From NCBI GenBank assembly GCA_918807975.1, contig OU964924.1, positions 16,227,695-16,291,694 on the forward strand: a DNA stretch of 64,000 nucleotides. Reading direction: 5' to 3'. This document shows positions 11,430 to 23,600 of the stretch, piece after piece; the first letter of the stretch is position 1; each line of letters opens with the position of its first letter. This DNA is from Aplidium turbinatum. Lineage: Eukaryota; Chordata; Ascidiacea; Aplousobranchia; Polyclinidae. Under the pieces are notes generated by a model. It was not told where the DNA came from. It made no database searches and saw only the letters and a program-made list of their open reading frames with translations. The translations under genes and the position numbers were made by a program.

Positions 11430-11542
11430 GATTCAGTTCAGTTCAGTTTCAGTTGTTTTTTATTTCTGACCATCATATCGAAAACAGTACACGTCAACAT
11501 TGCAAAGGTCGAGAATTAAACTCCTATCTATTGTGAACAATT
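11430..11542 (+). promoter_or_regulatory. GALNS 5' flank, transposon-derived
   Basis: The last 110 bp before the GALNS start contain TTTATTTCTGACCATCATAT followed by an A-C-A-C-G-T-C-A-A-C-A-T stretch. The same about 65 bp block, at roughly 90 percent identity by eye, occurs inside ATTCGGC-family elements (for example 21234-21290, 50174-50222, minus strand 55086-55140) and near 61211. So the immediate 5' flank or 5' untranslated region of the gene is repeat-derived. Whether it initiates transcription cannot be seen; there is no clear TATA box. Confidence 0.5.
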
Positions 11543-11635
11543 ATGACTTCAAATAAATTTGTTTATTTTCTTATGGTCTATATTTGCTCTGTTGAATGTT
11601 TAAAGCCAAATGTCATTCTCATGCTGATGGATGAT
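11543..11635 (+). CDS. GALNS: GALNS exon 1
   Basis: 31 codons, from the ATG to D-D before the donor GTAAGT at 11636. It holds a hydrophobic signal peptide ([10 protein letters not shown]) and the first metal-binding pair D30-D31. This ATG is chosen because it places the signal peptide directly before K-P-N-V-I-L, as in the family. Phase 0 at the donor. Confidence 0.93.
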
Positions 11636-14600
11636 GTAAGTACCGTATCTCATTGGTTAATTTTTTTTTGTCAAGTCTTCAATCAATCAAGTTTATTTCG
11701 GCATAGCTCCACATTCATTTTCAATGTACACATCAGGAGATATAACAAATCCTTTTTTTTTATAGCAGTGGCTATTTGACCGGCGCCGGTCTTTGAATCT
11801 GAAACACTCTTTAACCGGTCATGACGTCACTATATAGGTACTTTTTTTATTTTTATTTTTCAAAGCAAACGACGAGAAGCGCCTATATAAGTTCTAAATT
11901 CGACAATTTTATTCAACTCGATCCGTGGCGCGTATGATACTTTTCTGGTTGCTATTCCAGAGGGAATGAATTCGATACTACTCGGAAGCTTTCCTTTTTG
12001 GCAGTGCTGCATTTACGGTGCCGTAAATACAGCCGTTCCATGCTATTTTTTTAATCTTTACGTCGCTTTTACTGCGCATGCGCACTGTTGCTGGAAGAAA
12101 AGTGCGTATATAACTTCTAAATTCAACTCTTTTTTCCAAGTGAATCAGTGGCGCGTGCGATCTTTGTCTGGTTCATACTCGCAAGGATATGAGTTCGATT
12201 CCACTGAAAGGTAATTTTTTTTAAACTCAATTCTAACCCGAAGTAACTCAATCGTTACGTATTTTGTGGCCGTTCAGTTTAGTTTGTTTTTAGTTCTGAC
12301 CATCACAATGAAAAAACAGTATGATAATGACAAACATAACAGAGGTATAGAAAAAGGTAGAAGCGACTAAACGCGGACGTTACGGTATAGCGTGTATGAT
12401 AGCAAAGCAGGACAATCAGTTTAAAATATGGCACGGTCATAACACCTAAATATTTTATATTCCATGCCTTTTTAGAAAAAGGTAAAAGCGACGAAACGCG
12501 GTGGTTATAGCGTGCATGATACCAAAGCAGGACAATAAGTTTGAAATATGGCACGATCGTAACCGTGGCGTCGTCGTAACGCCTTAATAATTTTTTTAAA
12601 ATTTAAAACAGAGAAAAAAGGCTAGTGAGTTTTTTTTCTTTAACAATTAAAATGAGTAAAAAAAAATTCTAAAATTTTTAGGTGTTACGACCGTGCCATA
12701 TTTTAAACTGATTGTCCTGCTTTGCTATCATACACGCTATAACGTCCGCGTTTTGTCGCTTCTACCTTTTTCTATACCTCTGTTACGTTTGTCATAGGCT
12801 TATAGGCTATACTGGTTTTTCGTTGTGATGGTCAGAACTGAAAACAAACTAAACTGAACGGCCACAAAAATACCTACGTAGCCTAACGATTGAGTCACTT
12901 GTAAGAAAAGATTATACAAAGATTATACACTTCGAGTTAGAATTGAGTTAAAAAAAATTGCCTGTCGGTGGAATCGAACTCATATCCTTGCGAGTTTGAA
13001 TCAGACGAAGATCGCACGCGCCACTAATTCACTTGGAAAAAAATAATTGAATTTAGAAGTTATATACGCACCTTTTTTCCAGCAACAGTGCGCATGCGCA
13101 GTAAAAGCGACGTAAAGATTAAAAAAATGGCATGGAACGGCTGCATTTACGGCGCCGTAAATGCAGCCACTTCCTTCCTTTTTTTTATGGAAGTGGCTAC
13201 ACTTATGGCGCCGTAAATACAACGTTCCATGCCTTTTTTGTAATCTTTACGTCGCAATTACTGCGCACTCGCGCTGTTGCTGCGTCTGCGCGCTTGCTGC
13301 GTCTGCGCGCTTGCTGCGTATTCTTTTCTTCTTTCACCTGTTTCTCAGCGAAAGACGAAAGAACAAATGAAAAAAAGTGCATATATAACTTCTAAATTCA
13401 ACTGTTTTTGCAAAGTGAATCTGTGGCACGTGCGATTTTTGTCTGGCTCGTATTCACAAGGATATGCGCGACTTTTGTCTGGCTCGTACTCACAAGGATA
13501 TGCGTTCGATACCACCAGAGGTGAATTTTTTTTTAAACTAAATTCTAACCCGAAGTGACTCAATTGTTAGGCTACGCATTTTTGTGGCCATTTGTTTTTA
13601 GTTCTGACCATCACAACAAAAAACAGTTAATCACTTCCCATCGGCATTCGCGCGCCGTGATCGTGACGCGGTAAACGGCATTTTTTTCTTTTTTTTCTTG
13701 CGTTTCTGCATTTTGACTGTCTTGTACAAAAATTAGTGTCTTGTATAAAAGCAAACCTTTTCAGTGATTGACATTTAATTTTGCATTAAAATTAAAAAAA
13801 AACTTTGTAAAATAAATGCAGCAATGGTATCTTGTATTAAAGCAAACATTTTCAGTGATTGACATTTGATTTTACATCGAAATAAACAAACACTTTCAAA
13901 AATAAAAACAGCAGTGTTGTCTTGTATAAAGGCGAACATTGTCAGTGATTCACATTCGATTTTACATCGAAATAAACAAACACTTGGAAAAGTGAAAGCC
14001 AAAAATGTCCATCTTCAGCTCTGAGACGGTCAGGGGTGGGAAAAGATCTTTTTCGGCCAGGGTTTAGGTACTCTGGAATTTCTGCTGATTCCAACATCTC
14101 AAGGGCTAGCATGACTTTGAAGTTTGGCAAAGTCAATCGTCCGTGCTCTTGATGGAGCATTTTGAATAGCAGAAATGAATTCACCAATGCTATGTCCACT
14201 ATATACAAAAACAACTTTTTGTACCACCTTGTGTGCTTTCCTACAGAGCGGCAGGTTGCTGAAAGCTGATCTGAACGATCAACTCCCCCATCCCTTGATT
14301 GTACGAAATCACACAAGTTGGTTTTATGATGGGATTTCCATTAAGGTTGGTTTTACCTGTTGGACATAGTTCTGATGAATGCCATGTAGAACATCTTTAC
14401 GTCCTTCCACACCCAGGGCTGGATTTAGCTGATGGGGGGCCGGGGCGCTTTTAGATCGGAGGGCCTCGTACAAAAATTTTTTTTGCACCAACAGCGCGAA
14501 AAACCACCTCTACCTCTGCAGTAGCATTAATCTAGCACTGCACAGCATTTTGCAGAAACTTCAAAGGCTGAAAGGAAAACAAAAATAACACAAAATCACA

Positions 14601-17600
14601 TTTTTTCCACGTCGAAGGGCCCTTCAAAAGGGGGGCCCGGGGGACCTGCACCCTCTGCCCTCCCTAAATCGCACCTGTCCACACCATTGCCATCACACCA
14701 TTTGCTGTCTTGAACACGTGCTCTCCTCTTTTTAATTTTTTTCCCGAAAGATTGCTTGGCATGTGCTTCCGGTTCAGCCTAACTGTACCAACTGTGTGGG
14801 TTTTGTTTTGCAGCAATGTGCAAAATAACTGTGGACTGCTGTACCAGTTATCGATAAAAAGATAATAACCTTTTCCAAGTAAATCATGGCATAAATTTAT
14901 GACCACGTTTGTACTTGCTGGTACAGCACTGTCTCGATCCTGGCCACTGTATTGTTTGAAATTCCAGGTGTATCCACACATACTCCCACATGATTCATAG
15001 AGTCGTAACAGCTTTAGTCCAAACCGTGCTCTCTTGGAAAGATTGTATTGCTTGAACTTTAGCCTGCCGTGAAATTTCAGCATAGATTCATCCACAGAGA
15101 TGTGCTTCTGTGGACAATAGACTTCCTGAACATTGTGGAGAAATTCATCAAGCAGAGGTCTTATCTTGAAGGCTCCCAGACATGAAAAACATGTGATTTT
15201 GTGGTATATATATATATTTTTTTCAGCCTTTGAAGTTTCTGCAAAATGCTGTGTAGTGCAGTGCTGGATTAATGCTACTGCAGACGTAGAGATAGTTTTT
15301 AATATTTTTTGCAAGGGAACCCCCGATCTAAAAGTGCCCCGGGCCCTCCATCAGAATAAACCCGCCCCTGTGAAAAAATACTTCGGTTTACAACAAAAGA
15401 TTCGCGTTGCCACCTCTCATCAATGACTGTACCATCTTCAAACCACCTAATGGAGTGGAAGGTCTGCGCGTCATGGATGATGAAACTAAAGACTGGCTGC
15501 TCTCTAGCAGCCTTCCAGTGTAGTCCAGTGTAGTCCGGGAACATCGTGAATCTGGGGTGGTAAAAGGATAGACCCTCGACCCCTGAAGCTCAGACGACGA
15601 CGACGACCCACTTTGGCCGTCGCTCACTTTGACTGTCGCCCACATAGTCTCGCCCAAAACGATTTCGCCCAGATAGGCTCGTCCAGATGTCGTGTACCGC
15701 TATTTTACATGATCTCTGTAAGTTCGTCTTTTTTCCCTGTATATACCTCTTTCCTTCCGTCATACATTCAATAACTGATTGATCTATCGTACTGAGCTTA
15801 TTTAAGTTGTACACGTTATGTCGTTTCAGATGGGGTGGGGCGATCTAGGTGTTTATGGCCAACCATCGATGGAAACTCCAAATCTGGACACTATGGCAAG
15901 AGAAGGAATGCTTTTCACAGACTTCTACAGTGCTAATCCACTTTGTTCGCCATGTCAGTAGCACTCCTTGTATTATTAATCAATTCTTGTTTACATTATT
16001 TACACTTAATTCTGTTTCAGCTCGTGCTGCGATGTTAACAGGACGTTTACCAATAAGGAATGGCTTCTATACAAACAACTATCATGGCCACAATGGTTTG
16101 TTTTGAGTTATATATATTTTTTGCAACTTAAACTCCTAAAGCAATGAAGCGGTCATTATGAGTGCTATTTCAACATACCACTATGATTTATCGTATGCAT
16201 TATTTTATAGTGTTTCACATGGGTAAACTAGTATTTCCAATTTGAAAAAGAACTTCAAAACCCAGGTTTCAGGTATGGGTCATTTTATTATAATACAGAC
16301 ATTGGTTGGCACCACCTAATTTTTTTATTGGCTTAAAAGGTGCTTTTCACTTTTCTGAGAAGAATGGTGCAAATTTGATGAAAATCACATAAGCGGTTCT
16401 CGAGTTATAAGTGAAATAACCCTTGGCCACTACTGGCTTCATAGATAAGGAGCAATAGAAAAACGGCAATATCTCAAGAACCGCTCAACATATTTGGATA
16501 TTTTTTAGCTCTACCCTATGTTTTCTGGGATGGGCTATATCTTTATGACCATTAAAGCAAGTTTTGGCTACTACTTTTTGAAATACAAAGAAATTGACCT
16601 CTTGTCGTTACTCATCAATAAAACTATGATGCGTAACTTTAAAAAAATTTTTTTTTTTAATTGGGTAGAGGAAAGATTGATGAAAAGTTTGGCAAAAACA
16701 GGAAACTGCTAAAGTCTCAAAGTCCTACAAACTAGTTCAAATTGGATGGATTAAGTGCAACCATATTTCTTTTAAACATGTCTATATTGTCTATGACAGC
16801 ACAATGGTGTGATTAAGGGAAAACAAACATGACTATGACATCACAAAGGAGTATTGAACTTCTTCAGGGAACCATCTTTCACTACTTTTAAATGTGATTT
16901 GTGCAGAAAGTTGAAACTTTAGCACTACACTGTTTTTGCCAAACTTTTCATCAATCTTTTCTCTACCTAGTTAAAAAAAAAATTTTTTTATAGTTACGCA
17001 TCATGGTTTTATTGGTGCGTAACGACAAGAGGTCAATTTCTTTTTATCTCAAAAGGTAGTAGCCAAAACTTGTTTTAATGTTCATAAACATGTAGCACAC
17101 CCCAGAAAACATGGGGGTAGAGCTAAAAATTATTCAAATATGTTGAGCGGTTCTTGAGATATTGCCGTTTTTCTATTGCTCCTTATCTATGAAGCCACCT
17201 AGTGGCCAAGGGTTATTTCACTTATAACTCGAGAACCGCTTATGTGATTTTCATCAAATTTGCACCATTCTTCTCGGAAAAGTGAGAAGCATCTTGTAAG
17301 CCAATAATAAAATTAGGTGGTGCCCAAATTTTGAAATTTTGTCTGTATTATAATGAAATGACCCGTATTGAAGAAACAAAAACCCGGGAAAACGCAAAGT
17401 AAAAGCGAAGATTCGTTCAGCCATGTTCACTAGGGTGTACCAATAAAAATAAAGTTTAGATTTATTAGCATATTTGCTAAAACTTGTATTTGGGGTCACA
17501 ATCAACTTTACAACAAACATTTTTCAATTTCAGAAACATCTTACGCCGGTATTCTGCATTTCCGTGACTAAAAATTCCCATTTTGGTCATATATTTAGAT

Positions 17601-20600
17601 CTGTAAGTGCTAGAGACTTCATTCTTGGTGCTATGGCTGCAGATTGTCCACTTTCCTATCACCATTCAATGCATTTATATAGCCTGAAGCCTTTAGTTTT
17701 TGAGATTTTTGCTAAAAACTAATTTTTGCCTTGTTGTTGTCAGGGATTCCATAAAATATCTTAAAAAACATAAAATTCCAAAAAAAATTCATGTAAACAT
17801 TTATATGAATTCATATGAACATATTATATGAACATTTATGCAGAAATGTAACTTTACACTGTTTCTGGTATTCAGCTGACAGACACTGATTACTATAAAT
17901 CAAAGAAAAGAATTGGCCAATGAACATACCATACAGCACCCAATCAGTTATGTACTGTAACTGAATGTACCATTACAAATCAACGTCGCATATACCAAAC
18001 TACATCATTTCATACTCTCGCATGTGATGTATAATTATGCTGTTTAAGCATTGATATGTTGCAGTAAGCTAGTTACATGCTAGCAGTTCAAGCTTGTGGT
18101 AGAACATCACAATACTGCACACAATATAATGGACTATTCAGTGCATAGGACAGGGATGTCCAACCTTTTATTATAGTGGGCCGCATTCATCATCATCATA
18201 GTCCATCGTCGGTTTGTTCCCCACTAGTGGGGGTGGCCGATTGTTTCCGCGCAGCAATTGTTTTAACCCCTTTTCTCCATTAAATAGCATTGCATTGCCA
18301 CCACCATAGCATTGTTACTTGAAATAAATCAATGGGCCGCAGGATCTATTAAATTTCAAGAAAAATAGGTACATAAAGAAACAATTAAAAACCATTAATC
18401 TCATCCTTGAAAATAGGAACAAATAACACATATATAGAAAGAAGCAAAAATTTATTTCTACAGTACAAAGTCAATGAGATTTTTGACATTGTTTTCCAAC
18501 TAAGAGGTTATCAACATTTGCAAGGATGTTGTCTTGATTCTTAGGATGTTTGCTAAGTGTTTGTCGGTCAGACTGTTTCTTTCTGCAGTTTTGATGTTTT
18601 TCATAGATAAAGAACTGCTCGCAACAATATATGCTGTCCCACATAAACAATAATTTTCTGGACAAATTAACTAATTTAATAAATTCATTACATGAATGTA
18701 ATTCTTTATAAAATAAAGAAAAATGTCTTCTCTGTGGAAAGTTTTCAAACTTTCTCGACTTCACAGTTCAAGTTGAAATTCGGGTGGCGCTTTTATCACA
18801 CTGAAATGAAAATGGGTCACTGAATAATTTTAATTCAATTTAAATCTTTTTGAAGTCAGAAAATCTGACTGTAAATTCTTCAAGCAAATCTTCACATAAC
18901 TTAGCATACCTTTCATAGTTTATAGACCTGTCTTGAGCTCTTTCAGATCGACTACAAAAATGTACAATTTTGCCAGCTTTCAATTGTGCTATGAAAAGTT
19001 TTAATTTCCTGATAAAGCTACTTATTCACTTGAACTACACAACTGACCTTTCCCTTGTAAATGCAAATTGAGCTCAGCTAGCACATCTGTGAGGTCAACT
19101 AAGAAAGAAAAATCATTCAACCATTCTTCATTTTCTATAAAGTTCTCATTTTGTTTCTTTTTCTATATCAAGTTCAAAATACTACTTGGAGTGAAAATGA
19201 CTAGCGGGCCGCACAAAAATCTCAGGTGGGCCGCAGGTTGGACATCCCTGGCATAGGATAATACCGGTACCATATGAGACCTTAGTTTTACATATCAACT
19301 AAAATGTTTTGCAAGAAAATTCGATGCAATTAACGTGCCTAAAAATTGTTAAAACTAAGAGCAACAGTGCAGAATAATCTACAACTTAAATCCAATCTGA
19401 ATAACACAGTTTATAAAACTACTGTATAGCAGTCTTCAAAAGGCTCTTTGTGTTAGAAGCTAAGCAAGGTAATATTGATGTTACTGAAACAGCGATTTGA
19501 TTATATTTGAATATTTTCAATAGTTTCTATAATCTTATTCAAATAGAATTATATTTGAATATTTTCAATAGTTTCTATTTGAATACGATTATACTGAAGA
19601 AGCCACACTTGTGTAGTGAAAGCTCTATGTTATTGAATTGGTTTTTCTGATTTGGTATGGTACCGTATTGTTTACTTTATTTTAAATTGAGGTTGACCAC
19701 ATCATTTTTATGTTTTTGTGAAGTCATAATAGCTCTGAAGTCATAATTGTTGTCCAAGACTGCACAATAGCTTAAATATAATTATTAGCTTGCGATAGGT
19801 ATTCTAACAGTTAAAGTGATAACACTTAGAGAAAAGTTCAGTGAAAGATTTTTCATTTCTTGGTAGTTGGTAACTAAACAATCACTTTACAAAATGGAGC
19901 AAATCAGAAAAAAAAATGCAATCATGGTGGAGTAGGGGGCCTTAAAGGATGGGGAGCCTTAAAGTTTGAGGAATTTAAAAAAATAACATGAGGATTTTCA
20001 TATCAAGCAATTGTTTTTTTGATATTTTAATAGCATAATTGAATTCTAGTGGAAAAATGTAAAACTTTAAATTGCGTTAACTTGAAAACGACACAAGGTA
20101 TGAAAAAAATTCCAACAGTTATGGAAATCATTCTAAAGTATGTACCAAATATGTAAAAATGAAGAAAATCTAAGAGATGGTGGTGTTCACCATTTGTTGA
20201 ATTATAATGGAATGACTCATGAATTATTATTTGTTGAATTTCATGTTTTTTAAGATTATTTTTGGATAAATTCCTACAACAACAAAGCAAAAATTAGTTT
20301 TTAGCAAAAAACTCAAAAACTGAAGACTTTAGGCTATATAAATCAGGCCTCGAAACTGAAGGCGGCCATCGTGGCCATGGCCGCGATGAACCTACAAAAA
20401 CCGACATTTTGTCCGCCGGGTCTCGCTCTTCCGTCGGCCGCATTTGTCCGCCATGAAGTTCCGAAAATTTTTTACGCAAACGGTCTTGTGAATAAAGTAC
20501 TTTGCCACTTATAATCACAAAGGATTAGAAAGCAGTCAAAGTATCCGATAAATCAAAATACACCCTGTCTAATGTCTATGCTTGAATTGTTAACATTATT

Positions 20601-23600
20601 GATTGACCAAGCAGCTGATGTCTGACATCCACAGGATGCAAGTGACATCACAATTCACAATACACTTTATTGATGCGATATATTCAGTCTTCGAAATTAG
20701 CGTCGGCAAATGGCGCATTAGCGTCGGCAATAAAAATGCAGAGGCCAAACGAGCGCTTGTAAGGTTAGGGTTAGACATTCCTCCCAGTCGTTATGGCACA
20801 GCCATAGATTTGTTCCTCAGTCAACACCCTGATGGATCTCTATGAAAAAGAAAGAGGCGTGCGGATTGGTATCAAAGCCCGAAAGCCGCAAAACGTGGAC
20901 GCTTCATTGCGAACGGCAATAACAGTGTAGATTTACGGGTCTGTTACTATTCGGCGAGTACGATTCGGCTAATCCAATTCGGCGAGTTCCCTATTCGGCG
21001 AGAGCCTTTTTCGGCGAGTGCCCTATTCGGCGAGTTTTTGAAATTTTATTTTTGAAAGGGAATTATCGGGTACCGTAGCCTAATTATAATTGCCATTTGC
21101 TAATAACGGCAATTACAATTAACGGCAATAATAATTACAATTGCTAATAAACGTTGAAATCGTGCAGAAAGGAATAAAAATAAAATGTTTGAACTATTAA
21201 ATTAAAATTCGTTATGTCAGTTCAGTTGAGTTGTTTTTATTTCTGACCATCATTTGAAAAACAATACACGTCAACATAGCAAAGGTGTAGAAAAAGGTAG
21301 AAGCGACAAAACACGAACGTTAATACGTGTTCGTGACCGAAGTAAGTTATTGAGTTGAAAGAAATTTGGCACGTTCGCAACACCTTCAGAAAAATTTAAG
21401 AAATGAAGGGAAAATGAAACAAAGAAAATGTTACAAAAAAAAAATCATGTTTAATCTCTATAAGTTCGTACTTTTGAATAGTTAAAATGATTAGTTTGGA
21501 TCAACAAATGTGTGGCCTACAGCTTGGATTGAAAGGAAATTATCGGGAACCGTAGCCTAGTTATCCCGACCAGCAGAAATTGCCGTTTTTACATCGTTTT
21601 AACGTCGCTAAACGTTGAAATCGTGTAGAAAAGAGAACTTTGCTGACTAAGATACGTTGAAACTGGGAAACATTCACAGAAGCCTTTCGATTTGTTCCAA
21701 GAACCCATTTAGCCTAACAGTTCATTTGTGCATTGATTCAACGTCTGAATACATTATCTTCAAAATGCATCGTATCGAAGGACTTTTGTGAATGTTTCTC
21801 AGTTTCAACGCAGGCCTTAAAACTTGTGTTTTTTTCCGGCAGCCATCATGGCCTACCGAGAGCTCCTTCTCGGCGGCCAAATCTGCGTGCTTGGAGACCA
21901 AAATACAATAACGATAGCACAAGTAAATAGCGTTAAACTTGCAACAATGTTAAAATGATCATTTAGCGTTGTTGAAGTCTGGGCGACGTCCTGCAATAGA
22001 ATCGTTGTACCACGCATTAAATGCTTTATCAGGATTGTAATCTGGTATTTGCGGGACCATCTAACGACCCTAAATTGTTTTAACTGCTCGCAGCTCAGTA
22101 AATTGTTTCAACTGCATACCGCCTTTCATAAAACCTGACCATTTATTCCGTTATGATGTCACCATTGAGGGTGGAAGTCACTAACCCACAGCGTTCTCAA
22201 CTATGAAGACACGTGTTTTATCCACGGATGTCAACTAACCTAGTTCTCCGTTTTAACAACGAATCAATATCCGACAACATTGAATCGATATAAAAACGAC
22301 AATATTGCCAGCCGATGTAAATTAGCACTTTGGATTAACACTTCGTTAAAATAAACATCGGAAATTGCAAACAAGACTTACAGCGCTGGTGATCGCAGCT
22401 GGATATATTCAATACAACAGTGGCGACTATGATGCGCTGACCTAATTCTGCGTCACTTTTTGATACTACATATTTTCGACATTTAATCCACGATCATTCT
22501 ATTGCGAAATTAAATAATTGGCTAGAAGAAACCGGTGGCCGACGGAGGAGGTAGCACAGGCGGTCATTCAAGCACTACTTAACGGCTATTGCCGCGATGG
22601 CCGCCGGCTGCTTTAAGGCTTGCAACGTATCCTAGTCATCAAAGTTCTCTTTTCTACACGATTTCAACGTTTAGCGACGTTAAAACGATAGGCCACACAT
22701 TTGGTTAGTCTTTTCATTCTGTTACTACAATGTAAAAATAAACTGTTAGGCTAACTGGGTTCTTGGAACAAATTTTTGCTGGTAGGGATAACTAGGCTAC
22801 GGTACCCGATAATTTCCTTTCAATCCAAGCTGTAGGCCACACGTTTGTTGATCCAAACTAATCATTTTAACTATTCAAAAGTACTAACTTATAGATATAA
22901 ACATGATTTTTTTTTGTAACATTTTCTTTTTTTTATTTTCCCTTCACATCTTAAATTTTTCTGAAGGTGTTGCGACCGTGCCAAATTTCTTTCAACTCAA
23001 TAACTTACTTCGGTCACAAACACGTTTTAACGTTCGCGTTTTGTCGCTTCTACCTTAAAAACAACTGAACGGACATGACGAATTCAAGCACGTTCAGCGA
23101 CGTTAAAACGATGTGAAAACAGTTAGGCTGCGGTACCCGATAATTCCCTTTCAAAAATGAAATTTCAAAAACTTGCCGAATAGGGCACTCGCCGAAAAAG
23201 GCTCTCGCCGAATAGGGAACTCGCCGAATCGGACTAGCCGAATCGGATTAGCCGAATCGGACTCGCCGAAACGGGCCATTCCGAGATTTACAGCCAAGCG
23301 ATGAGCTTCTTGAAGTGTCTGATTCCAGTGATGACGCGACAACCTCGTGCTCCGATGCAGCATCTGGTGATTCCAATTCTGACAACTAGTTCTTTATCAA
23401 ACAGACTTTGTGTTGTTCGCAATATCCCAGTTGTGCCGAAGTTATGTTAGTCTAATAATAGTGTATACGTAAATCGAGGCAATCTTCTCGCAGGGAGCTA
23501 TTAATTTGTTATCGTTACCTAGTTGAGCAATTGACGTTATTTTATGATAACTTAATTCAACGTTGCTAGATGTCGAATTATTGTAAAACAAACGTAACTT

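Larger units (their letters stand above)
11993..13190. repeat. 1.2 kb palindrome with tRNA-like modules
   Basis: The sequence from about 11993 to 12580 reappears inverted from about 12650 to 13190, with an AT-rich spacer between. Each outer tip carries a near-perfect short palindrome; at 13139-13168 it is GGCTGCATTTACGGC followed by its complement. Next inward come a tRNA-like module, then a block also found at the GALNS 5' flank and inside ATTCGGC-family elements (GACCATCAC...GAAAAAGGTAGAAGCGAC). It looks like two copies of a small element inserted head to head. Confidence 0.75.
13986..15544 (-). pseudogene. piggyBac-type transposase, broken
   Basis: Minus-strand pieces of one PGBD-like transposase. 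N-terminal side (15299-15544): [16 protein letters not shown]. Middle (14686-15177): [46 protein letters not shown]; the D of D-E-S-M and of D-N-W are expected catalytic aspartates. C-terminal side (13990-14316): G-G-V-D-R-S-D-Q-L, carrying a third expected D, then W-Y-K-K-L-F-L-Y. Two hAT-type MITEs split it (14414-14677 and about 15178-15370), and frames differ between pieces. No TTAA-bounded ends were found. Confidence 0.8.

Noticed and set aside
12141-12207. A functional tRNA-Met gene
   Set aside because: The acceptor stem does not close and the sequence is repeated as part of a palindrome; treated as tRNA-derived.
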